The notes under the pieces are model-generated. The model was not told the DNA's origin. It saw nothing but the letters and a program-made list of their open reading frames with translations, and did not search any database. Below, piece by piece: positions 54,313 to 62,491 of a stretch of DNA of 64,000 nt. Position 1 is the first letter of the stretch, and every line of letters starts with the position of its first letter. Made by a program: the position numbers and the translations under genes. This DNA comes from Nocardioides caeni (GTDB lineage: Bacteria > Actinomycetota > Actinomycetes > Propionibacteriales > Nocardioidaceae), in the NCBI RefSeq assembly GCF_004912195.1, contig NZ_STGW01000002.1, positions 40,301 to 104,300 of the forward strand, read 5' to 3'.

Positions 54313-55177
54313 CCGGACGCACCAGGCCCTGGGCGACCAGCACCCCGAGGACGAGCACCGCGCCACCGGCCAGCTCGCCGGCGGCCGGCACCTCACCGAG
54401 GAGGAGCCACGCCGATCCGATGGACACCGGCGGCACGAGCAGGATCCACGGCACGACCGCCGCGGACGGGTGCCGGCCGAGCAGGCCGTTGAAGATCGCG
54501 TAGCCGAGCAGGGACGCCAGCCCGGCGGTGTAGAGCGTCGATGCGGCCGCGTGCCAGCCGAACGCCGCGGCGCCCTCGGCGAGCACCCCGGGGCCGTCCA
54601 CGGCCACGGCGAGTGCCACGAGCGGCGCCGGGACGACGAGCGCCGACCAGACCGTGAGCGACAGCCCGCCGCTCCTGCTCGACGCCCCCGAGGCGCGCGC
54701 GACGACATTGCCGATCGCCCACATCAGCGCGGCCATCAGGCACAGTGCGAACGCCGTGAGCGGCACGTGGCCGCCCCGTCCGACGGCGACGATCCCGAGG
54801 CCGAGCACGCCGAGCGCGACGCCGGCGACCTGGGCGCGGTTCGGGCGCTCGTCGAGGGCCCCGGCGGCGATCAGGATGGTCAGGACAACCTGCGCCTGCA
54901 GGACGAGCCCGGCCAGGCCGGCGGGCATCCCGGCCGCCATCGAGACGTAGAGGAAGCCGAACTGGCCCAGCGACATGAAGGCGCCGACGGCCAGGATGAC
55001 GCGCCACGGCACGTCCGGCCGGGGCACGAGGAAGATCGCCGGCACGAGGACCACGCAGAACCGGGCGGCGAGGAAGAGCAGCGGCGGCACGTCGCCCATG
55101 CCCCAGTCGATGACGACGAAGTTGAAGCCCCAGAGGAGGGCGACGAGAGCGGCGAGAGCCTGGTCCTTGCGTGGCAC
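54236..55177 (-). CDS. EamA-type (DMT) membrane transporter
   Basis: A 313-residue protein with ten predicted spans in two EamA repeats, for example ALAALVALLWGFNFVVIDWG at the start and LASLLGYAIFNGLLGRHPSAAVVPW in the second half. Such proteins export amino acids or other metabolites. GTG 55177 is chosen; longer upstream sequence lacks spans. The last 25 residues (about SARTRCSPDRLLSGSP) are hydrophilic and overlap the NUDIX gene. It diverges from a LysR regulator, which likely controls it. Confidence 0.88.
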   Translation of the reverse strand: MPRKDQALAALVALLWGFNFVVIDWGMGDVPPLLFLAARFCVVLVPAIFLVPRPDVPWRVILAVGAFMSLGQFGFLYVSMAAGMPAGLAGLVLQAQVVLTILIAAGALDERPNRAQVAGVALGVLGLGIVAVGRGGHVPLTAFALCLMAALMWAIGNVVARASGASSRSGGLSLTVWSALVVPAPLVALAVAVDGPGVLAEGAAAFGWHAAASTLYTAGLASLLGYAIFNGLLGRHPSAAVVPWILLVPPVSIGSAWLLLGEVPAAGELAGGAVLVLGVLVAQGLVRPVSARTRCSPDRLLSGSPVPPGPGAR

Positions 55178-55249
55178 CCCACCAGCATGGCCAGCAGCAC
55201 CATGAAGCACCAGCGAATACTTCTGCCTCATTTCATGTAGCGTTGCTGC

Positions 55250-56224
55250 ATGATCGATCTGGACGCGCTGACCGGTCTTCGCGCCGTCGCCACCCACGGC
55301 TCCGTGGTCGCCGCCGCGACCGCCACGGGCTACACCCCGAGCGCGATCTCCCAGCAGGTCAAGCGCCTCGAGCGCCAGACCGGCGTGCCCCTGCTCGAGC
55401 GCGTGGGTCGTGGCGTCATGCTGACCAGCCACGGCCAGCACCTCGTCGAGGCGGGCGAACGGGTCCTGGCCGACCTCGAGGAGCTCGAGGCCGGCCTCCA
55501 GCGCCGCGCCGGCGTCGTGGCCGGCCGGGTCCGCCTCGCTGCCTTCTCGACCGCGATGCGCGGCCTCATCGCCCCGATCGCCCGCTCGTTGCGCGACGCG
55601 CACCCCGACCTCACGCTCACCCTCACCGAGCGCGAGCCGTGGGACACCGTCGACCTCGTCGCGAGCGGGCAGGTCGAGCTAGGGATCGTCCACCGATGGG
55701 GCGGGGTGGCGCTCGCGGTGCCCGAGCACGTCGTCAGCACGCCCGTCGCCAGCGACCTCGCCGACCTGGTCGTCCACCGCGACGACCCGCTCGCGACCCG
55801 GTCCAGCGTGACACCGCACGACCTCGTCGACGCCCCCTGGATCGCGACCCCCGAGGGCACCATCTGCCGCCAGTGGCTCTCCCGGATGTACGACGGCACC
55901 GGCCGTCCGCCGCGCATCGCCCATGTCTCGGCGGAGTTCGACTCGCACCTGGCCCTCGTCGCCGCCGGGCTCGGGGTGGCGCTGATCCCGCGGATGGGAC
56001 GGGCAGCGCTGGGCGAGGACCTGGTCGCCGTACGGGTCAGGGAGCCGGAGCCGGTGCGTCTCGTGGACGCGCTGCACCGGCGGACGATGGCCGAGTCCCC
56101 CGCCGTGGCCGCCGTGCTGGCAGCCTTCGCTCAGCTCGGGGGCGGGACGGGCGGAGCAGGAGGAACGGGTGCCACGACGATGTCGCCGGAGGCGGCCCGG
56201 TCGAGGGCCTCACGCGCGAGGTAG
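55250..56224 (+). CDS. LysR-family transcriptional regulator
   Basis: A 324-residue LysR protein. The N-terminal helix-turn-helix is AVATHGSVVAAATATGYTPSAISQQVKRLE, here named by its core SAISQQVKRLE; the effector domain has the usual two-lobed layout (RVRLAAFSTAMRG ... AGLGVALIPR). It probably regulates the divergent EamA transporter. TAGCGT at 55238-55243, six bases before the ATG, suggests a leaderless transcript. The C-terminus is Gly/Thr-rich and overlaps the convergent EI24 gene by 94 bases. Confidence 0.93.
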   Translation: MIDLDALTGLRAVATHGSVVAAATATGYTPSAISQQVKRLERQTGVPLLERVGRGVMLTSHGQHLVEAGERVLADLEELEAGLQRRAGVVAGRVRLAAFSTAMRGLIAPIARSLRDAHPDLTLTLTEREPWDTVDLVASGQVELGIVHRWGGVALAVPEHVVSTPVASDLADLVVHRDDPLATRSSVTPHDLVDAPWIATPEGTICRQWLSRMYDGTGRPPRIAHVSAEFDSHLALVAAGLGVALIPRMGRAALGEDLVAVRVREPEPVRLVDALHRRTMAESPAVAAVLAAFAQLGGGTGGAGGTGATTMSPEAARSRASRAR

Positions 56225-56931
56225 GTCGCACCGGCGACGGCGGCCGGCATGACGAGAATGCCGCCGAAGGGGATGAGGAAGCAGGCCTGCACGCAGACGC
56301 CGAAGCCCAGCATGGCCCAGGGGTGCTCGGCGAGCAGCTCCTTGCGGGCCGCGCGGTCCATGCCGCGCGCCTCGAGCGGACGCGAGACGAGCTCGGCCGC
56401 GAGCACCCGCCCGGCGACGACCAGGCCGAGGGCCGCGGCGACGACGGCGCCGACGATCGGCAGCAGGCCGATGAGGAACACCATGATCGCGGTGGCGATG
56501 CCGGTCAGGACGAGCACGAGTCCGTCCAGGGCGCCGCGGAGCCAGCCGACGCCGTGGTCCGGCACGTCACCGCCGAGGGAGAGCTCGACCTCCTTCCAGA
56601 TCTTCTCGTAGAACGGATCGCCGACCGCGAGGGTCAGGCCGGTGAAGGTGACGACGCTGAGCATGCCCGCGCCGAGAAGGACCAGGACATAGAGCACCGC
56701 GCGGAAGAGGTCCCGCACGGTCTCGTTCCAGTCGTCGGCGAACGGCGTCGCCCAGCCGATGAGGTCGTCGGCCTTCATCACCAGCGCCACCAGGGCCGCC
56801 ACGACGAGGATCGTGACGAAGATGGCGGGCACGAGGCCGAGCAGCATCAGCCGGGGTCGCTCCCGCCACAAGCGCAGGCCGTCGCGCAGGAAGCCGGCGC
56901 CCTGCCCGAAGCCCATCGCCCGGGGCTGCAT
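56131..56931 (-). CDS. EI24-domain (CysZ-like) membrane protein
   Basis: A 266-residue membrane protein of the EI24/CysZ family: GFLRDGLRLWRERPRLMLLGLVPA at the start, TLAVGDPFYEKIWKEVE and FLIGLLPIVGAVVAAALGLVVAGR mark the domain. CysZ is a sulfate transporter, but actinobacterial EI24 proteins are not proved to be. The Pro-rich C-terminus (APVPPAPPVPPPS) lies in the overlap with the LysR gene. The start is ATG 56931; it follows the thioredoxin-TPR gene by 15 bases on the same strand. Confidence 0.88.
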   Translation of the reverse strand: MQPRAMGFGQGAGFLRDGLRLWRERPRLMLLGLVPAIFVTILVVAALVALVMKADDLIGWATPFADDWNETVRDLFRAVLYVLVLLGAGMLSVVTFTGLTLAVGDPFYEKIWKEVELSLGGDVPDHGVGWLRGALDGLVLVLTGIATAIMVFLIGLLPIVGAVVAAALGLVVAGRVLAAELVSRPLEARGMDRAARKELLAEHPWAMLGFGVCVQACFLIPFGGILVMPAAVAGATYLAREALDRAASGDIVVAPVPPAPPVPPPS

Positions 56932-56946
56932 GGTCGTCGCGCCGTC

Positions 56947-57927
56947 TCAGTAGAGCGCCGAGGCCAGCGCCTGGCGGCCCTTGAGGACCCGCGGGTCGTC
57001 GTTGCCGACGGCGCCGAAGAGACCGAGCAGGTGCTCGCGGGCACGGTCGCGTTCCTTGCCCGTCGAGCGCCGGACCAGCTCGACGAGTCGGGCGAAGGCG
57101 TCCTCGACGTGTCCGCCGAGCATGTCGAGGTCGGCGACCAGGGTCTGGGCGTCGACGTCGTCGGGCTGGGCGGCGGCCGCGGCCCGGGCCTCGTCGAGGT
57201 CGACGCCCTGGGTGCGCTGCAGCACCTTCGCCATCGCCAGGCCGGCAGCGGCCTCGTGGTCGGCCGGGTTGGCGGTCACGAGCTTCTGGTACTCCGCGAC
57301 GGCGGCGTCGATGTCGCCGGCGGCGAGGGCGTCCTGAGCGGGGGCGTAGCGCGGGTCGACCTCCGACTCCTCCCCCTCGGCGCCGTCCGCGGGACCGGAC
57401 GCCCCGAAGGCGTTGGGCTGGTGCCGTCCGGAGATCCCCTGCGCGGTCAGCTGCTGCGCGAGCTGGTTGAAGAGCGCGCGGATGTCGTCGATGGGCGCGG
57501 CGCCGGGGATCGGCTGGGTCGCCGGGCGGCCGTCGAGGATCACGAGCATCAACGGCACCTGCGGGATCTGCATCGCCTGGGCGATCTGCGGCACGGCGTC
57601 GACGTCGATGGTCGCGGCGAGGAAGCGACCGTCGTACTCGTCGGCCACGGTCACGACGTCGCGCGCCAGCTGCACGCTCTCCGGCGACTGCGCGGCGGAG
57701 TGGAAGACGAGCACGACCGGCGCCGTCATCGACGCCTCGAGCACGGTCTGGAAGTTGGCCTCGTCGACGGCGACGGAGTACGCCGAGGTCGCGCCACCGG
57801 CGGCGCTGCCAGCACCGGCGGAACCGGCCGCGGGGGCGCCGCCACTGCCGGCCCCAGCGGGCGCCGGGCGGTTCTTGAGGGCCGACAGGTCGATCGCGCC
57901 AGGACGGGAGAACGGCTGCTGCGTCAT
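56947..57927 (-). CDS. Thioredoxin-like TPR protein (YbbN/CnoX type)
   Basis: A 326-residue protein: an Ala/Gly/Pro-rich N-terminus, a thioredoxin fold near residues 50-155 and TPR-like helices near 185-320 (YAPAQDALAAGDIDAAVAEYQKLV). The redox site is missing: VVLVFHSAAQSPESVQLA has no Cys where WCGPC would be. In E. coli CnoX/YbbN is a chaperone-like holdase that works with GroEL, and this layout suggests the same. TAGGAT lies seven bases before the ATG (57935-57940). EI24 follows. Confidence 0.9.
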   Translation of the reverse strand: MTQQPFSRPGAIDLSALKNRPAPAGAGSGGAPAAGSAGAGSAAGGATSAYSVAVDEANFQTVLEASMTAPVVLVFHSAAQSPESVQLARDVVTVADEYDGRFLAATIDVDAVPQIAQAMQIPQVPLMLVILDGRPATQPIPGAAPIDDIRALFNQLAQQLTAQGISGRHQPNAFGASGPADGAEGEESEVDPRYAPAQDALAAGDIDAAVAEYQKLVTANPADHEAAAGLAMAKVLQRTQGVDLDEARAAAAAQPDDVDAQTLVADLDMLGGHVEDAFARLVELVRRSTGKERDRAREHLLGLFGAVGNDDPRVLKGRQALASALY

Positions 57928-57973
57928 GCCCGCAATCCTACGAAGAGCGCCTCGTGGGGGGTCAGCCTGGTGC

Positions 57974-58510
57974 TCAGTTGGGGACGCGTGGGCCCCGGAG
58001 GCCGGAGCGCTGGACCACCCGCTGGATGGAGAGGTCGCGGTCGTCGGGGCGGCCGACGTAGCGGATGTCGCGCAGGCCCTGCTCCTGGGCGGCGGACTCG
58101 AAGCAGAAGTGGCCGAACCCGAGGAGCCGGCCGTGCAGTGGCTTGCGGACCGAGATGTCGAGGATCCGGCTCAGCGGCATGGTGGCCAGGCTCTGCGACA
58201 GGACGCCGTGCACCCGGAAGACGCGCATGTTCGTGATGACGAAGCGGTCGCGCAGCACCGCGAGGCCGCCCCACGAGGCGTGGGTCAGCAGGGCAGCGGC
58301 GACGACGATGAGGAACCAGCCCACCTGCACCGAGACGAACCAGCTGCCGACCAGCAGGATCATCGCGAGCGCGGCCTCGAGGGCGGGCCGGACGTAGGCG
58401 AACCAGTGATGGAGGACCTCGTCGACGACGACCTCGCCCTCCTCACGCAGCAGGTGCTTGCCGATCCTGGGATCGCCCAGCCAGCGCACGACACCCGTGA
58501 CGGGACCCAT
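57974..58510 (-). CDS. Membrane PH-domain (bPH_2, YdbS-like) protein
   Basis: A 178-residue membrane protein: two spans near residues 42-82, then a bacterial PH domain with VLRDRFVITNMRVFRVHGVLSQSLATMPLSRILDISV (core RFVITNMRVFRV). Such domains may bind lipids or membrane proteins; the role is unknown. It begins 12 bases after a 56-residue protein gene and ends 46 bases before the start of the thioredoxin-TPR gene. Confidence 0.85.
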   Translation of the reverse strand: MGPVTGVVRWLGDPRIGKHLLREEGEVVVDEVLHHWFAYVRPALEAALAMILLVGSWFVSVQVGWFLIVVAAALLTHASWGGLAVLRDRFVITNMRVFRVHGVLSQSLATMPLSRILDISVRKPLHGRLLGFGHFCFESAAQEQGLRDIRYVGRPDDRDLSIQRVVQRSGLRGPRVPN

Positions 58511-58522
58511 CGGGGACCGGAC

Positions 58523-58693
58523 CTAGCCGAGCGCGCCGACGAAGTCGATGATCCCCGCGAAGGCCTGGCTCGTCAGAGCCCAGCCCTCGGAGCCGGCGCT
58601 CTTGGCCGTCTCGGCGAGGCCGTCGGGGTCAGTGAACATCCAGAAGCCGAGAAACACGACGGCCAGGACAGCGATGAGCTTCTTGGCGTCCAT
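58523..58693 (-). CDS. Small membrane-anchored protein upstream of the PH-domain gene
   Basis: A 56-residue protein: MDAKKLIAVLAVVFLGFWMF forms one membrane span, followed by TDPDGLAETAKSAGSEGWAL and a Phe/Ile-rich amphipathic end. I do not recognise a function. GGAGA stands nine bases before the ATG. It lies 12 bases upstream of the PH-domain gene and probably shares its transcript. The 132 bases upstream of it contain only a short AT-rich patch (GACACATTGGTATCAAACA) that could be a promoter. Confidence 0.65.
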   Translation of the reverse strand: MDAKKLIAVLAVVFLGFWMFTDPDGLAETAKSAGSEGWALTSQAFAGIIDFVGALG

Positions 58694-58825
58694 CAGCGGG
58701 TGTCTCCATCCAGGGTCCGGGTGCGCCCGGCGGGGGCACAGAACGACACATTGGTATCAAACACCCCACCCGTCACGCGGGAGGCGCGCCCGACAGCGCT
58801 CACTCCACCCTGGTTCGCCGCTGGG

Positions 58826-60355
58826 TCAGCACTCCCCCGCGAGGCCATTCTCCGCGGTGCCGTCGGGGACGCCACCACCGAGCCAGGCGTCGAAGAACGG
58901 GGTGAGCTCCTTGCCCGTCTCGGACTCGGCGAACGCCTCGAAGTCGGCGACCGAGGCGTTGCCACGGCGGTGCTCGGCCGCCCAGGCGCGCAGCAGGTCG
59001 GCGAGCCCGGCCGGCGTGATCACGTTGCCGAGCGCCGCGAGCACCATCGCCCCGCGCTCATAGACGGCGTTGTCGAAGATCTGGGCCGCCCCCGGGTCAC
59101 GCAGGTCGACGGACCACAGGTCGTCGCCCGGCGTGACGCAGTAGCTGTCGTACTGCCCCTGCAGCCACGAGTCGACCGACGGGCCGCCGTGGTGGGCGTC
59201 GTAGAGCACCTCGAAGTAGGTCGCGAAGCCCTCGTTGAGCCAGATGTCGCGCCACCGCTCGACCGCGACGCTGTCGCCGAACCACTGATGGGCGAGCTCG
59301 TGGACGACGATGCTGCGATAGATCCAGGAGCCGTAGGTGGGCCGCGACTGGTTCTCCAGGGCGAAGCCGACGTCCAGCGAGGTCACCACGCCGCCGGTGC
59401 TGGAGAAGGGGTAGGGACCGAGCCGGGCCTCGAGCCAGTCGGTGATCTGACCCGTACGACGCAGCTCGCGCCAGGCGCGGGTCCGCTCGCCCGACGACAG
59501 GCGGCGCGACACCGCGTTGACGACGGGCGTGCCAGCCGGGGTCCGGCCGGCCTCGACCTCGAAGTCGCCGGCGGCGAAGAACGCGAGATAGGTCGTCATC
59601 GGCTGCACCATCCGCCAGTGGGTGGTCTGCCTGCTCCCGGCGATCCTCGTCGAGACCCGCACGCCGTTGCTGACCACCCGCTTGGCGCGCGGCACGGTGA
59701 CCCGGATGTCGAAGGTCGCCTTGTCGCCGGGGTGGTCGTTGGACGGGAACCACCACGGCGCCATGTGCGGCTGGTTCATGGTGACGACCTCGCGAGCGTC
59801 GGCCAGCCAGTTGCGCTCGCCGGCATAGCCGTAGGACGCAGGTCGCCCCGCATAGACGACCTGGACGGTGAAGGTGGTGCCTCTCGGGATCGCCTGCGCC
59901 GGGCGGATCCGCACGTCGTGGCGACTGGTGCGGGTGACCCGCGCGGCGCGCCCCGCCACCCGCGCGCTGCGCACCGGCAGCAGCAGGTCGAGGGAGAAGC
60001 TGGCGAGGTCCTGGGTCGCGCGCAGCCGGATGGCGCTCGTGCCGCGCAGCACGCCGGTCGCGAAGTCGTAGGCGACGCGCACGTCGTAGTGCAACGCGTC
60101 GGTGCCGCCGTTGCCGTCGGCCGGCCAGTACGGGTCCCCGCCGCCCGTCGCCCCGGGCGAACCTGCCCGTCCTGTCGTGCTCCTCGACGGCGCCGCGGCA
60201 GCCGTGGTGCCGGCGACCGGGCCGGCAGTGACGACCGCACCCGACTCGGCCTCCGCGTCGGCCGCGCACGCGCCGAGCGCCGGCAGCACGAGGGCGAGCA
60301 GGGCCGCACCGATCACCGCACCACGCCGACTTCCGGGTCGATCTCCGCGTCGCAT
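58826..60355 (-). CDS. M1-family lipoprotein metallopeptidase
   Basis: A 509-residue exported peptidase. The signal ends in LPALGACAAD, a lipobox. The gluzincin motif is HELAHQWFGDS with the third zinc ligand in LNEGFATYFE (near residue 350-375), and ALENQSRP is the substrate-binding motif in the place of the GxMEN loop. M1 enzymes remove N-terminal residues from peptides. It lacks the long C-terminal domain of PepN, as is normal for this short group. TAGATT lies six bases before the ATG (60362-60367). It is convergent with nothing close; the plus-strand RIO1 gene is divergent. Confidence 0.9.
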   Translation of the reverse strand: MRRGDRPGSRRGAVIGAALLALVLPALGACAADAEAESGAVVTAGPVAGTTAAAAPSRSTTGRAGSPGATGGGDPYWPADGNGGTDALHYDVRVAYDFATGVLRGTSAIRLRATQDLASFSLDLLLPVRSARVAGRAARVTRTSRHDVRIRPAQAIPRGTTFTVQVVYAGRPASYGYAGERNWLADAREVVTMNQPHMAPWWFPSNDHPGDKATFDIRVTVPRAKRVVSNGVRVSTRIAGSRQTTHWRMVQPMTTYLAFFAAGDFEVEAGRTPAGTPVVNAVSRRLSSGERTRAWRELRRTGQITDWLEARLGPYPFSSTGGVVTSLDVGFALENQSRPTYGSWIYRSIVVHELAHQWFGDSVAVERWRDIWLNEGFATYFEVLYDAHHGGPSVDSWLQGQYDSYCVTPGDDLWSVDLRDPGAAQIFDNAVYERGAMVLAALGNVITPAGLADLLRAWAAEHRRGNASVADFEAFAESETGKELTPFFDAWLGGGVPDGTAENGLAGEC

Positions 60356-60421
60356 TCCCTCAATCTACGCACCCGTAAATGGGTTGCCCATCGCCGATCG
60401 GCCCCTCATCCTTGGAGCTGT

Positions 60422-60441
60422 GCCTCGCCGTCCGGCGAGGC
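60422..60441 (+). promoter_or_regulatory. 5' hairpin upstream of the RIO1 kinase leader
   Basis: GCCTCGCC and GGCGAGGC form a perfect 8-pair stem with a GTCC loop, 20 bases before the leader-ORF start codon and before its ribosome site. It may protect or regulate the mRNA leader. Confidence 0.5.
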
Positions 60442-60460
60442 CCGTCGAGAGGAGCGTGAC

Positions 60461-60568
60461 ATGACCATCACTGTCATCGGCCTGCCCGCGCTCAGCGGCC
60501 CCGCCCGATCCCTCTCGACCCACAGGAGCACCTGTCGTGTTTTCGGAGTTCCCCTCCACCTCACCTGA
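60461..60568 (+). CDS. Possible 35-residue leader peptide overlapping the RIO1 kinase start
   Basis: MTITVIGLPALSGPARSLST opens a 35-codon ORF with a strong GAGAGGAGCG ribosome site before its ATG. It ends 32 bases inside the RIO1-like gene, in another frame, so ribosomes finishing here would affect the kinase start at 60537. It contains one Cys (STCRVF). No family is recognised; it may be a regulatory leader or a chance ORF. Confidence 0.45.
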   Translation: MTITVIGLPALSGPARSLSTHRSTCRVFGVPLHLT

Positions 60569-61442
60569 TCACCTCGATCACCCGCACATCCCCTCGAACG
60601 ACCTCAACGACCTCGACGAGCGGTTCGTCGTCGACTTCGTCGCCTACGACGACCTCGATCCCGGCCAGCGCTGGTCCACCTGGCTCGACGTCGAGCCGCT
60701 CAGCCGCGGCCCCGAGCCCCGTCCCGACTGGGTGGTGACCTCGCAGGGCGCCATCGACACCGAGCTCGGCATCCTCAAGACCGGCAAGGAGGCCGACGTC
60801 TTCCTGCTCGACCGCACCGACCCGCACCGACCCGACGAGCCGGGGCACTCGGTGGTCATGGCGGCGAAGCGCTACCGCTCCTCGGAGCACCGCACCTTCC
60901 ACCGCGCTGCGTCCTACACCGAGGGCCGCAGCATGAAGCGCTCCCGCGACGAGCGGGCCATCAAGCGCAAGAGCACCTTCGGTCGCCAGGTCGCGGCCGG
61001 CGAGTGGGCGGTCTCGGAGTGGTCCGCGCTCAACCGCTGCTGGCAGCTCGGCCTGCCGGTCCCCTACCCCGTCCAGATCGACGGCACCGAGATCCTGATG
61101 GAGTGGATCACGGACGGCGACGGCGAGACGGCGCCGCGGCTGGCCCAGACCCGTCCGGACGCGGAGCTGCTGGCGTCGTACTTCCAGCAGCTGCGGGACG
61201 CGCTCGCGACCATGGTGCAGTCGGGTTTGGTGCACGGCGACCTGTCGCCCTACAACATCCTCGCGGCCGGCGAGCGCCTGGTGATCATCGACCTGCCCCA
61301 GCTCGTGGACCTGGTCGGCAATGCCCAGGGCTTCGACTTCCTGCTGCGCGACTGCACCAACGTCTGCTCGTGGTTCGCTCGGCGCGGCCTCGACATCGAC
61401 CCGCAGGAGCTGTTCGGCGAGCTGATGGCGCACGCGTTCTGA
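60537..61442 (+). CDS. RIO1-family protein kinase-like protein
   Basis: A 301-residue RIO1-type kinase. GILKTGKEADVFLL is the nucleotide loop, VMAAKRYRSSEHRTFH the Lys-containing strand, GLVHGDLSPYNIL the catalytic loop (Asp and Asn) and LVIIDLPQLVD the metal Asp motif. Eukaryotic and archaeal Rio1 act in small-subunit ribosome maturation; the bacterial branch is not well characterised. The GTG start has CACAGGAGCACC before it. A small upstream ORF overlaps its beginning. Confidence 0.88.
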   Translation: MFSEFPSTSPDHLDHPHIPSNDLNDLDERFVVDFVAYDDLDPGQRWSTWLDVEPLSRGPEPRPDWVVTSQGAIDTELGILKTGKEADVFLLDRTDPHRPDEPGHSVVMAAKRYRSSEHRTFHRAASYTEGRSMKRSRDERAIKRKSTFGRQVAAGEWAVSEWSALNRCWQLGLPVPYPVQIDGTEILMEWITDGDGETAPRLAQTRPDAELLASYFQQLRDALATMVQSGLVHGDLSPYNILAAGERLVIIDLPQLVDLVGNAQGFDFLLRDCTNVCSWFARRGLDIDPQELFGELMAHAF

Positions 61443-61473
61443 CCCGGTCTGACGCTCGGGTAGCGTCCGGGCG

Positions 61474-62421
61474 GTGAGGAGCACGCGCGCCCGGACGCTG
61501 GTCGTCCAGTCCCACACCGCCACCCACGACGACACCGACCGGGTCGTGGAGGAGGGCGCCCGCGTCGCGGCCGACCGGCACCTCGCCGGGCTCGACCTCG
61601 AGCGGCGCGCCCTCTACACCGCGGACGAGCTCTATGACACGGCCGACTACGCCGCGTCGTACGACGGCCGCGCCCATGCCTGGGCGATCGCGACCTGCGG
61701 CCCTGCGGAGGCGCTGGCCGAGGTGCTCCACGACCAGGCGATCGACGAGGCGCTGGGGGCCTGGGTGCGGGAGCGCTCGGTGGTGGGCGTGATGGGCGGG
61801 CACGCCGCCGAGCGCGGTAGCACGGCCTATGCCGAGGCAGCGCGGCTCGGCTCCCTGCTGGGAGCCCGCCACGTCGTGGCCACCGGCGGCGGACCGGGCG
61901 CGATGGAGGCCGCCAACCTCGGCGGACGGCTTGCGGGGCTCGGCCCGGACACCCTCGACGAGGCGCTGCGGCGGGTCGCCGAGGTGCCGTCCTTCCGTCC
62001 GTCGATCGACGCGTGGGTCGCGGCCGCGCGCTCGGCCCTGGAGCGCGCCCCCGATCCCCGGCCGACCCTGGGCGTGCCGACCTGGCACTACGGCCACGAG
62101 CCGCCGAACCTGTTCGCCACCGCCATTGCGAAGTACTTCCGCAACGCGCTGCGCGAGGCGATCCTGCTGCAGGTCTGCGACGCCGGCATCGTCTTCCTGC
62201 CGGGCGCCGGCGGCACGGTGCAGGAGATCTTCCAGGACGCCTGCGAGAACTACTACGCCACCGAGGAGGCCGTGGCCCCCATGGTGCTGGTCGGGCGTGC
62301 CTACTGGACCGAGCGGCTCCCTGCCTGGCCGCTGCTGCAGGCCCTCGCCCGCGGACGCCCGATGGAGCGCCACGTGCACCTGGTCGACACGGTCGAGGAG
62401 GCCGCGGTCCTGTTCGCCTGA
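61474..62421 (+). CDS. LOG-family (TIGR00730-like) Rossmann protein
   Basis: A 315-residue LOG/lysine decarboxylase-like protein. VVATGGGPGAMEAANLGG and VFLPGAGGTVQEIFQDACE are the phosphate-binding and catalytic motifs, the latter resembling PGGxGTxxE with an Ala in place of one Gly. Family members hydrolyse nucleoside monophosphates to free base and ribose-5-phosphate. It is longer than typical 190-residue LOG proteins because of an N-terminal region of about 100 residues. TAGCGT lies seven bases before the GTG (61461-61466), a leaderless sign. Confidence 0.88.
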   Translation: MRSTRARTLVVQSHTATHDDTDRVVEEGARVAADRHLAGLDLERRALYTADELYDTADYAASYDGRAHAWAIATCGPAEALAEVLHDQAIDEALGAWVRERSVVGVMGGHAAERGSTAYAEAARLGSLLGARHVVATGGGPGAMEAANLGGRLAGLGPDTLDEALRRVAEVPSFRPSIDAWVAAARSALERAPDPRPTLGVPTWHYGHEPPNLFATAIAKYFRNALREAILLQVCDAGIVFLPGAGGTVQEIFQDACENYYATEEAVAPMVLVGRAYWTERLPAWPLLQALARGRPMERHVHLVDTVEEAAVLFA

Positions 62422-62436
62422 CCCACGAAGTGCCCC

Positions 62437-62488
62437 GGTTTCTCACCCGAGGTGCGAGGGTTTCTCACCCGAGGTGTGGAGGTTTCTC
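62437..62488. repeat. 22-bp tandem repeat at a convergent gene junction
   Basis: Units at 62437-62458 and 62459-62480 share GGTTTCTCACCCGAGGTG and are 19 of 22 identical; a third partial unit (GGTTTCTC) starts at 62481. The array sits between the LOG gene stop (62419-62421) and the stop of the convergent glycosyltransferase gene. It is not CRISPR-like because there are no spacers. Confidence 0.8.
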
Positions 62489-62491
62489 GGC

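Noticed and set aside
55178..55603. N-terminal extension of the EamA transporter
   Set aside because: It would run antisense through the LysR gene and has no membrane spans; the GTG at 55177 starts directly at the first span.
62437..62488. Direct repeats considered as a CRISPR remnant
   Set aside because: The units are contiguous without spacers and no cas gene is present.
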